Positions 37,069-45,964 of a DNA stretch of 64,000 bases are shown one piece after another (positions within the stretch are counted from its first letter, which is position 1; the number at the start of each line of letters is the position of its first letter). The notes under the pieces were generated by a model. That model was not told the origin of the DNA and did not search any database. It was given only the letters and a program-made list of their open reading frames with translations. The position numbers and the translations under genes are program-made. Source of the DNA: Acinetobacter portensis (lineage in GTDB: Bacteria; Pseudomonadota; Gammaproteobacteria; Pseudomonadales; Moraxellaceae); the NCBI RefSeq assembly GCF_009372215.1, contig NZ_LWRV01000080.1, forward strand, positions 18,808-82,807, given 5' to 3'.

Positions 37069-37992
37069 ATGAATTTATCTTTTACCAAAACGCAAGTCGG
37101 TACTATTTTTGCCGTTACAGCTGCATTTTTATTTAGTACCAAAGCAATCTTCATTAAACAAGCCTATGAACTTTCACCACTTGTTGATGGTACGGTTTTA
37201 ATGGCTTTAAGAATGCTGAGTTCATTGCCTTTCTTTTTACTTTTAGTTTGGTTGAATCGTTCGCACAATAAAAATATTGCAGCTAAAGATTGGGGAATTT
37301 TAATTATTGCAGGCTTAATTGGTTATTACCTTTCAAGTTGGCTCGATTTTGCAGGACTGATGTACATTAGCGCCTCGCTTGAACGAATTATCTTATTTTT
37401 ATATCCAACATTGACGGTTATTGCGACAAGCTTTATTTATAAGAAACCATTAAGTGCGAAAAGTATTTTTGCCATTGCTCTAAGTTATGGTGGTACTGTC
37501 ATTGTGATGTTACAAGAGCAAAGTAATGTGCCACACGAAGGTAATTTTTGGTTAGGTGCAAGTTTAGTGTTCGCAAGTGCCATCAGCTTTGCAACTTACT
37601 TATTACTCACTCCACGCTTAATTAGTAAATTTGGCTCTTGGAACTTCAGTGGTTTGGCTTTAAGCATTGCCTGCATTGGGATGTTGACACACTATTATAT
37701 TGCAACGCCCGATCCTATTGGCTTACTTATAGCCTTACCATCAAGTGTGATTTGGTATGGTATCGCCTTAGGCTTATTGGTCACGGTTTTACCGACTATT
37801 TTAGTCGCTCAAAGTATTGCCAGATTGGGCGCATCCCAAACAGCAATGATTGCTTCAATTGGTCCTATCCTCACCATTATCTTAGCAACATTATTTTTAG
37901 GTGAAAGCTTAAATACTATTCAATGGATTGGATGTGCTTTAAATATTATTGGCGTGCTTATGATTACTTTAGCCAAGAAAAAACTTGCATAA
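37069..37992 (+). CDS. DMT family transporter (two EamA domains)
   Basis: Inner-membrane protein of 307 residues with ten hydrophobic segments in two EamA repeats, the layout of drug/metabolite exporters of the RhaT/YdcZ type. The first repeat begins with GTIFAVTAAFLFSTKAIFIK, and the second ends with LFLGESLNTIQWIGCALNIIG, which carries the conserved Glu and Gly. The ATG at 37069 is used; a GTG at 37057 is also in frame and neither has a clear ribosome site. Substrate cannot be told. It stands alone after a long AT-rich gap. Confidence 0.86.
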   Translation: MNLSFTKTQVGTIFAVTAAFLFSTKAIFIKQAYELSPLVDGTVLMALRMLSSLPFFLLLVWLNRSHNKNIAAKDWGILIIAGLIGYYLSSWLDFAGLMYISASLERIILFLYPTLTVIATSFIYKKPLSAKSIFAIALSYGGTVIVMLQEQSNVPHEGNFWLGASLVFASAISFATYLLLTPRLISKFGSWNFSGLALSIACIGMLTHYYIATPDPIGLLIALPSSVIWYGIALGLLVTVLPTILVAQSIARLGASQTAMIASIGPILTIILATLFLGESLNTIQWIGCALNIIGVLMITLAKKKLA

Positions 37993-38133
37993 ATACAATA
38001 AAGATCTCGTGTTATTTATGCAATTATACGGTACCCAATTAAGCTGATTCGCACTTTGCACAATCCGCTAAAATCTATTGAGTTAAATGCACACTCGGTA
38101 AATACCATGTTCGTTTGTCTTTAAGGAAAAAGA

Positions 38134-39315
38134 ATGCAGTCTAAAATTGATATTAGCCAAGATAAAGCCTTACTTTGGTTAATGGCTATAGCGTGTGGAC
38201 TGTGTGCGGGAGCGAACTATTACAGCCAGCCACTCATTAACTCAATACACGAATACTTTCAAGCACCTATTGATCAAGTTGCGCTCACTGTTACCTTTGC
38301 GCAAGTATCTTATGCATTAGGCTTACTTTTTATTGTGCCTGTAGGCGACATTGTAAATAAAACCAAGTTCATTCCACTATTGATGTTCATGGCATCTATC
38401 GGGCTTTTTTTATGCGCATTTTCAGTAAATCTTCCCATGTTATGGGTAGGTACAATTATGGCTGGACTATTTTCTGTTGCAGCCCAAGTCCTTATTCCAT
38501 TTGCGACAATGAGCGTTGCACCTAAAAAAATTGGCGAAGTTGTTGGCCTACTCATGAGCGGTTTACTTGTTGGTATTTTACTCTCAACAAGTTTATCTGG
38601 ACTACTTTCTAATTTATTTCATTGGAATGTGATTTATCTAGTCAGTGCCGTGCTCATGTTAATTATTGCGGTATTACTATCAACTCGTTTACCACAATTG
38701 CCCATTACAAAAATGAGCTATGGCAAAATTTTTAGTTCCATGCTCGATTTATTAAAACAGGAGCCTCGTTTAATTTTTCGTTCTTGTGTGGGTGGTTTTG
38801 CCTTTGCAGCGATGAGCGTATTGTTTTCAACCATTGCATTGTTGCTTAAATCATCCTTTGGCTTATCTGATATGACCGTAGGTATTGTGACATTAGTGGG
38901 TGTATTTGGTGCGCTATCGACCAAAAAAGTTGGGCAATTTGCTGACCGTGGTCATACCAAAACCATTACATGGGCAGGTATTTCAACCTTAGCTATAAGT
39001 TGGATTTTTCTTTATTTAGGACAGTATTATTTAATTAGTTACATTATTGGTTTTGGACTTATTAATCTTGGACTTGCCTTAGTTCATACCAGTAACCAAA
39101 ATATTGTGTTTCGTCTACGTGAAGATTCAAAATCACGCATCAACTCAATTTATATGACCATGTACTTTATTGGCGGTGCAACGGGTTCAGCACTTGGTAT
39201 TTATGCTTGGAGACATGGCGCTTGGGAAATGAGTTGTATTGTTGGCATTTGCTTAGTTATTGCCGCTGCAATTTTTGCGTTATTAGATAAAAAATATCTT
39301 TCAAAAGCTGAATAA
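38134..39315 (+). CDS. MFS transporter
   Basis: Major facilitator protein of 393 residues with 12 hydrophobic segments. The loop between helices 2 and 3 reads VGDIVNKTKFIP, a form of the MFS motif A. AAGGAA is suitably placed before the ATG. The N-terminal half resembles the arabinose/chloramphenicol efflux group (YnfM/AraJ-like), with GLCAGANYYSQPL near the first helix. Substrate is unknown, and no regulator gene is adjacent. Confidence 0.87.
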   Translation: MQSKIDISQDKALLWLMAIACGLCAGANYYSQPLINSIHEYFQAPIDQVALTVTFAQVSYALGLLFIVPVGDIVNKTKFIPLLMFMASIGLFLCAFSVNLPMLWVGTIMAGLFSVAAQVLIPFATMSVAPKKIGEVVGLLMSGLLVGILLSTSLSGLLSNLFHWNVIYLVSAVLMLIIAVLLSTRLPQLPITKMSYGKIFSSMLDLLKQEPRLIFRSCVGGFAFAAMSVLFSTIALLLKSSFGLSDMTVGIVTLVGVFGALSTKKVGQFADRGHTKTITWAGISTLAISWIFLYLGQYYLISYIIGFGLINLGLALVHTSNQNIVFRLREDSKSRINSIYMTMYFIGGATGSALGIYAWRHGAWEMSCIVGICLVIAAAIFALLDKKYLSKAE

Positions 39316-39714
39316 AATTAAACTCTCTACTAATTAGGCTTTTTAACAAACAAAAGACTTAGTATTTTTCTCCAAACACCCCCTAATCAGCTAACGTAAA
39401 AATTAAGAAGGTTTCATACACTTTTCGGCGCACAAATTTTCAAACACTTACCTTTTAATAGAATTAACTAATATTGTTAATATATATTGTACTGTTTATT
39501 ATAAATATTTATTATTTTGTTTCATTAATATTCAGACTAAAAACAAATCAAAATATTAAAAATCAGAACATTTAAATCTGTTTAATTTTATTAACCTAAC
39601 AAAAAATTTCCTATTTTTTCAAATGTAAGATCCATCATCTTTAAACACTCAAAATTAGATTTTTTTTATAAACACCGTATAATTCGCATTCTTGTTATCT
39701 CATTCAGGTTTTTT
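39316..39714. other. AT-rich intergenic region before dusA
   Basis: About 400 bases without a gene. A perfect -10 box TATAAT at 39678-39683 probably serves dusA, with no good -35 box. The middle (39460-39600) is almost pure A and T. No terminator with a strong stem was found after the MFS gene. Confidence 0.45.
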
Positions 39715-40722
39715 ATGTCTTCAATCCAGTCTTTAACGCCACGTATCTCAGTAGCACCTATGATGGATTGGACAACAAAAGACTATCGATTTTTTGCACG
39801 TCTATTTAACCCCAATATCATCATGTACACCGAAATGGTGACGACGGGTGCAATTCTATTTGGTGGCGCAAATCGTCATTTAGATTACAACAATGAAGAA
39901 CATCCTATTGTTTTACAACTCGGTGGCTCGAATGCAAAAGACCTTGCGATCTGTACAAAAATGGCACAGGACTGGGGCTATGATGAAGTCAATTTAAACG
40001 TAGGTTGCCCGAGTGACCGTGTACAAAACAACAAAATTGGCGCATGTTTAATGGCAGAGCCTGACCTTGTTGCAGAATGTATTGCCGAAATGCAAAATGC
40101 TGTTGATATTCCTGTTACGGTAAAACATCGTATTGGGATTGATGACATGCAATCTTATGAAGAGATGCTGCATTTTGTAGATACTGTTGCAAAAACAGGC
40201 TGTAATAATTTTATCGTTCATGCCCGCATTGCTTTGCTACAAGGTTTATCACCAAAAGAAAACCGTGATGTTCCGCCTTTACGCTATGAAGATGTTTATC
40301 GTTTAAAGCAAGATCGTCCTAATCTTTTAATTGAGCTTAATGGTGGCGTGAAAACTTTTGATGAAACACAAGAACATTTAAAACATGTGGATGGTGTGAT
40401 GATTGGTCGTGAGGCTTATCATAATCCATATTTATTGGCTGAACTCGGTCAATTATGGAATTTAGACCTGCCAAATCGTTTCGATATTATGGATCAAATG
40501 ATGCCGTACATTGCTAAACGTATGGAAGAAGGCGCACCACTTTCAATTATCACTCGACATATTTTAGGCTTATTCCAAAACTTACCGGGTGCACGAAAAT
40601 GGCGTCAGGCTTTAAGTGGCGGTAATGCAAAAACGTATGCAGATGTTGAAAATGCCATTCAAAATATTAAAGATGCAATGCAACGTACTGAAGAATATTT
40701 AAAAGAGAATGAACTTAAATAA
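39715..40722 (+). CDS. dusA: DusA, tRNA-dihydrouridine synthase A
   Basis: FMN-dependent enzyme of 335 residues that reduces uridines in the tRNA D-loop. The catalytic cysteine is Cys98 in NVGCPSDRVQ, FMN contacts are in VAPMMDWT, KHRIG and VHAR, and the block GLSPKENRDVPPLRY is specific to DusA rather than DusB or DusC. The residue after the VHAR motif is Ile, where the E. coli enzyme has Lys (HARKAW). Otherwise length and motifs are normal. Confidence 0.93.
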   Translation: MSSIQSLTPRISVAPMMDWTTKDYRFFARLFNPNIIMYTEMVTTGAILFGGANRHLDYNNEEHPIVLQLGGSNAKDLAICTKMAQDWGYDEVNLNVGCPSDRVQNNKIGACLMAEPDLVAECIAEMQNAVDIPVTVKHRIGIDDMQSYEEMLHFVDTVAKTGCNNFIVHARIALLQGLSPKENRDVPPLRYEDVYRLKQDRPNLLIELNGGVKTFDETQEHLKHVDGVMIGREAYHNPYLLAELGQLWNLDLPNRFDIMDQMMPYIAKRMEEGAPLSIITRHILGLFQNLPGARKWRQALSGGNAKTYADVENAIQNIKDAMQRTEEYLKENELK

Positions 40723-40724
40723 TG

Positions 40725-40753
40725 AAAAAAGCTCCCTTAAGGGAGCTTTTTTT
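40725..40753 (+). terminator. Terminator of dusA
   Basis: Inverted repeat AAAAAAGCTCCC / GGGAGCTTTTTTT with a TTAA loop, directly after the dusA stop. Confidence 0.88.
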
Positions 40754-40837
40754 AGATTTTAATTTATTACTGTATTTTTACACAAAGTTACATAAAACAT
40801 ATACAATTAAAATAATTCAAACAACCAAAGTAACCTT

Positions 40838-40999
40838 ATGAATAAATTAAATATTTTTACGATAAGCGCTTTACTTATGTCTTTAAGCCATATCACTTAT
40901 GCCAATGAAATTCTAGAAATTCAGGTTGAAAAAAGTCTGAATGTACCAAGAAAAAAAACAGAGCTCTTCTTCAGTCTATTGAAAAGGAAAAAAATGTAG
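40838..40999 (+). pseudogene. 5' part of a secreted alpha/beta hydrolase gene, cut off by a frameshift
   Basis: The ATG at 40838 opens a 53-codon frame with a clear signal peptide (core IFTISALLMSLSHI, cleavage after TYA) that ends at a TAG at 40997. The continuation of the same protein lies in the -1 frame. The switch point is most likely the run of eight A at 40951-40958: with nine A the frame would pass straight into ...RALLQSIEKEKN... and on to the hydrolase at 41089. A one-base deletion, a sequencing error or slippage on the A run could explain it. Confidence 0.7.
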
Positions 41000-41088
41000 A
41001 AATTCACTGCATCTTCAATAATATTCGCTACTTAACCAATGGTAAAATCTTAAGTGAACCATATTTTGACAAAAACTCAGTAACAATT

Positions 41089-42219
41089 GTGCAGTCTGCA
41101 CCAATAGAATCTAACGAACCTCAAATATCAGTTCCACGACCATCTGATGTTTATTACTCAGAAAATTTAACAATTGAAATTCATAAGACGTTATTACCAA
41201 AAGTTGAATCAACACCAGATACGACTGCTAAGCCTTATGAGCCACCTTATAAGAAATGGCTGACTTATTACGCTACCGATCGAGCTTCAAAAGCTAAAAA
41301 TGACCCCTATAAGCAATTTAGTAATCGAATTTATAAGGGTGAACGCTCTTATCAATTGGGGCAAGCCATCGTATCTGTGCCACTGAATAAAGAAATTGGA
41401 ACAAGTGCCGTTAAAAAATTTTGGGAAATCAAAAATGATCCCTACAAGCATACATACTTGGTCGAAAATGAAATATTAAAACCAGTAGATTTCTATTCAC
41501 GTATTCAGCAAAATCCGAATAAGAAAGCCTTTGTTTTACTTCATGGATATAACGTAAATTTTGCGAATGCTGCCATTCAAACAGCAGAGCTCGCACAAGA
41601 CCTTAAATTTGAAGGTACACCAATATTTTATAGCTGGCCATCTAAAGCTCGACTTACAGGCTACCTAAAAGATCGTAAAACTGTTTTTAAATCTCAAGAA
41701 AAATTTGCAGCATTCATAAATGATTTTGTGGAAGAAGCACCTCAAGATCTCTACCTTATTGCGCATAGCATGGGAAGTGAAGCTTTACTAGCCACCATTC
41801 GTAAGGAGTTTCCTAAAAACCCTAAACTTCAACAACATGTTAAAGGCGTTATATTTGTAGCACCAGATGTAGCTACCATAGACTTCAGAAGTGCTTTGCA
41901 AGAACTAAAAGATTTCAATATTCCAGTGACTTTGTACGGTTCTGAAAAAGACTTAGCTTTAGCTATTTCAGAAAAAGTGAATAAATTGCCTCGCGCTGGC
42001 TATTTAAAACCATTAAAAGATCTAGTTGATTTAAATGGTATAGATCTTATTGATGCAAGCACAGTAAGAAGTGACTTCTTGGGACATGCGTTAAGTCCTA
42101 TGGCTGAAGATATGAGTGATGTTATGGGAAATCTCTCAAAAGCAAACCAACGTTCTCGCTTAGAACCAGTCAATTTTGAAAAATGGACTTACTTTAACCT
42201 GCCTTCGTTTAAAAAATAA
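41089..42219 (+). CDS. Alpha/beta hydrolase, DUF900-like (main part of a frameshifted gene)
   Basis: Serine hydrolase domain of the DUF900/COG4782 type. The nucleophile elbow is AHSMGSE, the oxyanion loop LLHGYNVNF, a likely catalytic Asp lies in FVAPDVATIDF or GSEKD, and His in SDFLGHALS. The GTG at 41089 is only the first possible start in this frame; sense codons continue upstream to about 40930, and the natural 5' end is the signal-peptide frame at 40838. Without it the enzyme would stay in the cytoplasm or not be made. It stands alone between the dusA terminator and convergent tcdA. Confidence 0.75.
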   Translation: MQSAPIESNEPQISVPRPSDVYYSENLTIEIHKTLLPKVESTPDTTAKPYEPPYKKWLTYYATDRASKAKNDPYKQFSNRIYKGERSYQLGQAIVSVPLNKEIGTSAVKKFWEIKNDPYKHTYLVENEILKPVDFYSRIQQNPNKKAFVLLHGYNVNFANAAIQTAELAQDLKFEGTPIFYSWPSKARLTGYLKDRKTVFKSQEKFAAFINDFVEEAPQDLYLIAHSMGSEALLATIRKEFPKNPKLQQHVKGVIFVAPDVATIDFRSALQELKDFNIPVTLYGSEKDLALAISEKVNKLPRAGYLKPLKDLVDLNGIDLIDASTVRSDFLGHALSPMAEDMSDVMGNLSKANQRSRLEPVNFEKWTYFNLPSFKK

Positions 42220-42273
42220 TTTTCAATCACTTCGTTCTGAACAGTAATAGCTAAACTTGATCTAAGATTGGAT

Positions 42274-42309
42274 TTAAGGAAATTTAGAATATAAATTAAA
42301 TTTCCTTAA
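42274..42309. terminator. Possible terminator between the hydrolase and tcdA
   Basis: Perfect 13-base inverted repeat TTAAGGAAATTTA with a 10-base loop between convergent genes. The stem is AT-rich and the T runs are short, so it is a weak candidate. Confidence 0.4.
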
Positions 42310-42324
42310 TTATTCAACCTTAGA

Positions 42325-43113
42325 TTAATCAAGCATTTTTGCTTTTTTATTGTTCCACAGAATATCTAGCTTTTTCAAAACCTCAGCAACCGCAACCATA
42401 GCGAAACTTGAAGTCACCACAACAGCAGAGCCATAACCGCCACAACGTAATCCTGCGCTTGGGCATACATCTGCGCTAGAAAAAGGATTATCAATAGAAT
42501 AAACACAGGTAATACCAAACTTTTCTTTGGGCTTTTTACAAATACCTTTGCTACGTAATTGAGTTCGCAATTTTGCAAGCATTGGATCTTGTTCAGTTTT
42601 AGATAAATCTGCGACTCGAATTTTTAATGGATCGAGTTTCCCACCTGCTCCACCAGATACAATCAGCGGAATTTTATTAAAACGGCAATGCAACATCAGT
42701 GTAAATTTTGCTTTCACATCATCAATACAATCTAAAATTAAATCAGGCTGACCTTTTAAAATTTCAGAGACGTTTTCAGGTGTTAAATAATCATCTATTA
42801 AATTAATTTTTATTCTTGGATTAATTGAACGACAACGCTCTGCCATCACTTCAATTTTTTCATGCCCCAAAGTAGATGTCATTGCAGGAAGCTGACGATT
42901 AATATTAGATGCTGCAACGACATCCATATCAACTAAAGTTAATTCGCCAATACCAGTACGTGCAAGCGCTTCAACAGCCCAAGAACCAACACCACCAATA
43001 CCGATCACCATTACATGACTTTTTTCATAATGATTAAAGGAATCATCACCGTATATTTTAGCGACACCAGCAAAACGGCGATCATATTCATCATCTTGAA
43101 GAAGTTCAGTCAT
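42325..43113 (-). CDS. tcdA: TcdA (CsdL), tRNA threonylcarbamoyladenosine dehydratase
   Basis: E1-like (ThiF/MoeB family) enzyme of 262 residues that uses ATP to cyclise t6A37 of tRNA to ct6A. The nucleotide motif is VIGIGGVGSWAVEALARTG, followed by DMDVVAASNINRQ, which holds the ATP-binding Asp and Arg, and DCIDDVKAKFTLM. The C-terminal region contains cysteines in ADVCPSAGLRCGG. There is no rhodanese or CxxC pair typical of MoeB. Length matches TcdA. Confidence 0.92.
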   Translation of the reverse strand: MTELLQDDEYDRRFAGVAKIYGDDSFNHYEKSHVMVIGIGGVGSWAVEALARTGIGELTLVDMDVVAASNINRQLPAMTSTLGHEKIEVMAERCRSINPRIKINLIDDYLTPENVSEILKGQPDLILDCIDDVKAKFTLMLHCRFNKIPLIVSGGAGGKLDPLKIRVADLSKTEQDPMLAKLRTQLRSKGICKKPKEKFGITCVYSIDNPFSSADVCPSAGLRCGGYGSAVVVTSSFAMVAVAEVLKKLDILWNNKKAKMLD

Positions 43114-43214
43114 TGCACTATAAAATCTAAATTAAAACTGAGTTTATTTTACTGTGTTTCACATCATTCGTCTTGTTTATCAACTTTAATTTTTTATGAT
43201 GATAAAATGTAAAT

Positions 43215-44036
43215 TTATTCTTGAATTGCTAAAGCTTGAAAGGAATTTCTCCAAAGCTGCTCGGCTAATTCTTCATTTTTGATATTTAAATTTTGAGCTA
43301 AACCCGCTAATACAAAAGGCAAATTTACAGGTGTATTTCTTGTTTTTGTTCCATCTGATGCCTGACAACATAGTGGTGTCATATCTGGACAATCTGTTTC
43401 AAGCACAAGATTTTCAATGCCTATTGCATGTACAACTTGATGCAATTTTTTTGCATTTGGATTGGTGATTTGACCTGTAACACCAATTTTAAAACCCAAT
43501 TTAACAAATGCTTTTGCCTCTTCTATTCCACCACTAAATGCATGCGCAATACCACCATTTTTAAAATGATGATGTTTCAAAATCGCGAGAACATCGGCAT
43601 GTGATTTTCGAATATGTAACAAAATAGGCTTCTCAAATTGTTGGGCAAAATCTATTTGAGCGGTAAAAAAATCTTTTTGTTTTTGATAAATTTCAGGTGC
43701 TTTGTGTTGTTTCAAGAAAGTGTCTAAACCTATTTCCCCAATCGCGACACAATTTCCACTTTTTAATAATTTTTCAAGTGAATCGAGATGTTCTTTTTGA
43801 TGATTTTCAATATAAAAAGGATGTAAACCTGGAGCAATATGACTTTGAGGAGCAGAATCTAAACCATTTAAAAACTGATGTATTCTTAATAAATCATTAA
43901 ATCTAGATTCTAAAAAACCAATCAAAACTAAGTGTTCAACCCCTCGACTTTTTGCCGCATAAGCAAGTTGCTCCCGATCATGATCAAAATCGGGAACATC
44001 AAAATGTGTATGCGTATCAAAAAGCCGAACGGTCAT
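43215..44036 (-). CDS. TatD-family metal-dependent nuclease
   Basis: TIM-barrel hydrolase of 273 residues. Metal ligands are visible in DTHTHFD (start), GEIGLD, LHIRKSH, HAFSGG and ETDCPD. This is the TatD family, which includes DNases and D-tyrosyl-tRNA-related activities; the exact paralogue (YjjV, YcfH or TatD) is not clear, though the short spacing and sequence look nearest to YjjV. It starts 6 bases after the DUF3298 lipoprotein gene and is followed by a 101-base gap before tcdA. Confidence 0.9.
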   Translation of the reverse strand: MTVRLFDTHTHFDVPDFDHDREQLAYAAKSRGVEHLVLIGFLESRFNDLLRIHQFLNGLDSAPQSHIAPGLHPFYIENHQKEHLDSLEKLLKSGNCVAIGEIGLDTFLKQHKAPEIYQKQKDFFTAQIDFAQQFEKPILLHIRKSHADVLAILKHHHFKNGGIAHAFSGGIEEAKAFVKLGFKIGVTGQITNPNAKKLHQVVHAIGIENLVLETDCPDMTPLCCQASDGTKTRNTPVNLPFVLAGLAQNLNIKNEELAEQLWRNSFQALAIQE

Positions 44037-44042
44037 ATGCTT

Positions 44043-44993
44043 TTATTTAGTTTCTTTTGCAACAACTTCACTTGCTGCTGATACAGGTTTCGAAGAAAGT
44101 TCTGGTAAATATCTCGCTTTAATAATACCGTTTAATTGCTCATATGGAATAACTAAACGAGGTAGTCCTACAACATAGGGACCTATTTCATATTCAGCAT
44201 ATTGCAAAATTAAGCCTTTTTTACCTAAGTTAAAATTATCAGATAACTTAAACTTCCAAGCTTGCTCATATTCTTCAACATTTGTGGCAATTTCAGATTC
44301 AATAACCCATGCTTTAAATGCCTCATATGCTTTAGCATCTAATTCTTTTAATTTATCTTTTTCGACAATATCGCTTAATTTAACTTGCTTATTGGTCTCT
44401 AAATCAAAATTGAAATACGTTTGAGATGATGAACCATGCGCTCCACCCAAATAATGACTACTATTCAATACAACTGTAGCCAACGGTCCTTCAGAGTTTA
44501 GAATTTTAGGCTTAATCATTAAATTAATACTATGATTTGCACTTAATGCTTTAATTTCAGCATCTAAACTTAAAAATGATTTTGTATAAGGTGCAACTTT
44601 TTGCTCAAGCAGCATTTTTGGCGTCTGTACATCTTTCACACTAACTTCAGAACTTACTTGAGCAACAGATGCACTTGTTGCTTCTTTCTCTTGATTTGGC
44701 GCAAGTGTTACAACTTCTTTTAAAATCTCTAAAATTTTCTGATCTATCACTTGATCAATAAACTTATGATTCGTATTTAGACGTTCTATATCAAGTTCTG
44801 GGCAATTTTTATCTTTGCATTCAGGTAAATTTAGTGACAATTTTTCATTATCACCAACAAGCTCAAATTTCTGTTGATCTACTTGAGTTTGTGGAGCATC
44901 TTCTTGTTTTTCCGTCTGTTTTGGCTGACAAGCACCAAGCGAAATTGCAATTGCCAACGTACTCATGACGAATATAGTTTTGTTTTTTAACAT
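44043..44993 (-). CDS. DUF3298-type lipoprotein
   Basis: Predicted lipoprotein of 316 residues: hydrophobic signal ending in the lipobox SLGAC, then a charged Gln/Glu/Lys linker. The C-terminal half resembles the DUF3298/RsiV fold, with SSHYLGGAHGSSSQTYFNFD and YEIGPYVVGLPRLVIPY. Near residue 58 is the motif LPECKDKNC, shared with the next upstream lipoprotein. RsiV-like domains bind lysozyme in other bacteria, but that function is not shown here. It lies 6 bases before the TatD-family gene. Confidence 0.83.
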   Translation of the reverse strand: MLKNKTIFVMSTLAIAISLGACQPKQTEKQEDAPQTQVDQQKFELVGDNEKLSLNLPECKDKNCPELDIERLNTNHKFIDQVIDQKILEILKEVVTLAPNQEKEATSASVAQVSSEVSVKDVQTPKMLLEQKVAPYTKSFLSLDAEIKALSANHSINLMIKPKILNSEGPLATVVLNSSHYLGGAHGSSSQTYFNFDLETNKQVKLSDIVEKDKLKELDAKAYEAFKAWVIESEIATNVEEYEQAWKFKLSDNFNLGKKGLILQYAEYEIGPYVVGLPRLVIPYEQLNGIIKARYLPELSSKPVSAASEVVAKETK

Positions 44994-45060
44994 TGAGTAA
45001 ACCTACTTTTTCATCTCTCAATTATTTAATGCAATATCAAATAATTATTCTGACCTGAAA

Positions 45061-45879
45061 CTAAAACATATTTTTATAGATTACAGGTTTTACAACTTGT
45101 TGAGTTTGTGCTTTAGTTAAGTAAATATCAAGCTGTTGTGCATCTTTAACAACTTCATTTGTTCTCAAGTGTAAACCAATTCCTTCATGATCGAAGAACC
45201 AGTCAGATTGCCCCCATCTTAATTTTTGGGGTGCTTTTTCTTGAACAAATGAATCTTGCTTTTTCAACCATTCTTGATAGGCTTTTTGCACAAAACCATC
45301 CATCTTGAGTTGTTGTTTTTCATCAATAATATCTAATATTTTGAGTGCTTTTTGCTGCTTTCGATCTGCCGCAAAAAAGTAGTAACGCTCTGTGACTTTA
45401 GCACCTTCTTGTTTTGAATCTAATCCAACTTGCAACAAAATAAACTGGTTGCGCTGATAAGCCATGCGTGTATACATTGCCAATTCAAAAGCAGTATTCG
45501 TTTTTTGTTCTGATTGCCAAGCATCCGATTTTTTCACATAAGCATTGATCGCTTGCTGTAAATTCATGTCTTGATTTAAGCTAATTTGGTCTTGAACAAC
45601 CCTTGCCTGATTTTTCTCAATCCATGAATTTAGCCAAGTATCTTGTGTCTGAATACTTTGAATATCAATATCAATGCAATTTTTATTTTCACAAAATGGC
45701 AAAGCGAAATCGGCACTTTGTTGCTTAATATTAAGATAGGGTAATATATCAGGATTCGCTGAATTTACTGTTGCTTCAGGCTCCTGACCTGCTTTGTCTT
45801 TATGTTCAGATGATGAATCACAAGCACCCAAGGTCAAACTAGTTGCAACCAAAATTGCATATGAAAGTTTCTTATTCAT
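45061..45879 (-). CDS. Lipoprotein related to the adjacent DUF3298 lipoprotein
   Basis: Predicted lipoprotein of 272 residues with lipobox TLGAC and a charged linker. The motif LPFCENKNCIDIDI near residue 60 matches LPECKDKNCPELDI in the downstream gene, and both then have a helix with WL/F-I-DQ type residues, so the two are tandem paralogues. The C-terminal half is more diverged and lacks the YEIGPY block. Function unknown, presumably outer-membrane or periplasmic. The genes are separated by 67 bases. Confidence 0.8.
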   Translation of the reverse strand: MNKKLSYAILVATSLTLGACDSSSEHKDKAGQEPEATVNSANPDILPYLNIKQQSADFALPFCENKNCIDIDIQSIQTQDTWLNSWIEKNQARVVQDQISLNQDMNLQQAINAYVKKSDAWQSEQKTNTAFELAMYTRMAYQRNQFILLQVGLDSKQEGAKVTERYYFFAADRKQQKALKILDIIDEKQQLKMDGFVQKAYQEWLKKQDSFVQEKAPQKLRWGQSDWFFDHEGIGLHLRTNEVVKDAQQLDIYLTKAQTQQVVKPVIYKNMF

Positions 45880-45921
45880 CTAAACTTCTCTTATTTATTT
45901 TAAAACTCATACTACATAATA

Positions 45922-45946
45922 AAACAGCTTCCATTGGAAGCTGTTT
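45922..45946 (-). terminator. Terminator of prfC
   Basis: Inverted repeat AAACAGCTTCC / GGAAGCTGTTT with a 3-base loop and a T run on the minus strand, 18 bases after the prfC stop. Confidence 0.82.
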
Positions 45947-45964
45947 ACTTTTCACATCTAAATA

